Shown in pieces: positions 14,347 to 14,801 of a stretch of DNA of 14,801 nt. The stretch is from assembly GCA_023392205.1 (NCBI GenBank), contig JAEVZN010000397.1, positions 1 to 14,801 on the forward strand. Direction: 5' to 3'. How positions within the stretch are numbered: position 1 is the stretch's first letter; each line of letters begins with the position of its first letter. The notes beneath the pieces were generated by a model. It was not told the origin of the DNA, did no database searches, and saw only the letters and a program-made list of their open reading frames with translations. The stretch is from Pseudomonadota bacterium. Lineage in GTDB: Bacteria > Pseudomonadota > Alphaproteobacteria > Rhizobiales > Xanthobacteraceae. Position numbers and translations under genes: made by a program.

Positions 14347-14801
14347 ATGACCGACGTACCTGCGAGCCCGCCGGCCAGCCGCTTCACGCTGCCGACGCTG
14401 CACGAGATGACCAGCCTGTTGCGCCGCGGCGATCTCATGCTCGCCATCGGCGTGCTGACCATTCTGGTCGTCCTGATCCTGCCGCTCCCGCCGGTGGGCC
14501 TGGACCTGTTTCTGGCAGTGTCGATCACGATCTCGGTGCTGGTCCTGATGACCGCGCTGTTCATTCATACGCCGCTCGAATTCTCGTCCTTCCCGACGGT
14601 GCTGCTGATCGCCACCATGCTACGGCTGGCGCTCAATCTCGCATCGACCCGCCTGATCCTCGCCAACGGCCATGAAGGGCCGGCGGCGGCGGGACACGTG
14701 ATCGAAGCCTTCGGCCGGTTCGTCATGGGCGGCAACTTCGTCATCGGCGTCATCGTCTTCGCGATCCTGATCATCGTGAACTTCGTCGTGATCACGAAGG
14801 G
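14347..14801 (+). CDS. flhA: Flagellar export gate protein FlhA (5' part, cut by window end)
   Basis: FlhA is the large inner-membrane protein of the flagellar type III export gate, using the proton motive force and docking chaperone-substrate complexes. Only the first 151 codons are present. The short cytoplasmic N-terminus has [17 protein letters not shown]. Membrane segments lie at about residues 30-48 and 52-70, and another begins near 130. The conserved cytoplasmic loop [20 protein letters not shown] and the FHIPEP-family signature [10 protein letters not shown] (about 93-102) are clear, and the window ends in FVVITKG. GGCGGAG lies five bases before the ATG. In Caulobacter this gene (also called flbF) is an early CtrA-controlled gene. 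Confidence 0.96.
   Translation, partial: MTDVPASPPASRFTLPTLHEMTSLLRRGDLMLAIGVLTILVVLILPLPPVGLDLFLAVSITISVLVLMTALFIHTPLEFSSFPTVLLIATMLRLALNLASTRLILANGHEGPAAAGHVIEAFGRFVMGGNFVIGVIVFAILIIVNFVVITK

Overview
The window is high-GC DNA from an alphaproteobacterium of the Caulobacter type. It most likely belongs to Caulobacterales, Maricaulales or Hyphomonadaceae. The order sciP, fliF, fliG, flbE/fliH, fliN, flbD, flhA, together with CtrA-like promoter boxes, matches the flagellar hierarchy known from Caulobacter crescentus. I infer the order from gene content and cannot name a species.

Layout. (1) Positions 16-2256, minus strand: mnmA (tRNA 2-thiolation), pmtA-like (phospholipid N-methylation) and a small exported Pro-rich protein, apparently one leftward operon. 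(2) Positions 2257-2548: a divergent intergenic region with a good sigma-54 promoter and, upstream of it, an IHF-like site and an FlbD-site-like sequence. (3) Positions 2549-4687: fliK and flgD (hook length control and hook cap). (4) Positions 4708-5119: two CtrA-type boxes and sciP, the CtrA inhibitor. (5) Positions 5243-5704: a small secreted Tyr/Arg-rich protein and a strong intrinsic terminator. (6) Positions 5774-11020: a CtrA-type promoter and the tightly packed operon fliF-fliG-fliH-fliN-flbD. (7) Positions about 11021-12350: a clearly AT-richer insert with a DUF488 gene and an overlapping conserved hypothetical gene. (8) Positions 12320-14236: a DUF952 gene, a DUF1176 exported protein and, on the minus strand, a hotdog thioesterase. 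(9) Positions 14293-14801: the flhA promoter and the first 151 codons of flhA, cut by the window edge.

How it works together. CtrA is expected to switch on the early (class II) promoters of fliF, flhA and sciP. SciP then damps CtrA activity. FlbD, the last gene of the fliF operon, is a sigma-54 activator that is expected to switch on late genes such as fliK-flgD and to repress fliF. The sequence supports this circuit. The fliF and flhA promoters share one layout base for base in spacing: TTAA, seven bases, two variable bases, AACCATA, five bases, then the 17-base sequence GGCAAATATTGCCCAGT with an inverted repeat at its core. The fliK promoter carries a partial copy of that inverted repeat upstream of its sigma-54 element.

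The least explained item is the DUF488 pair inserted between flbD and flhA. It differs in base composition from everything around it and has no known function that I can assign.
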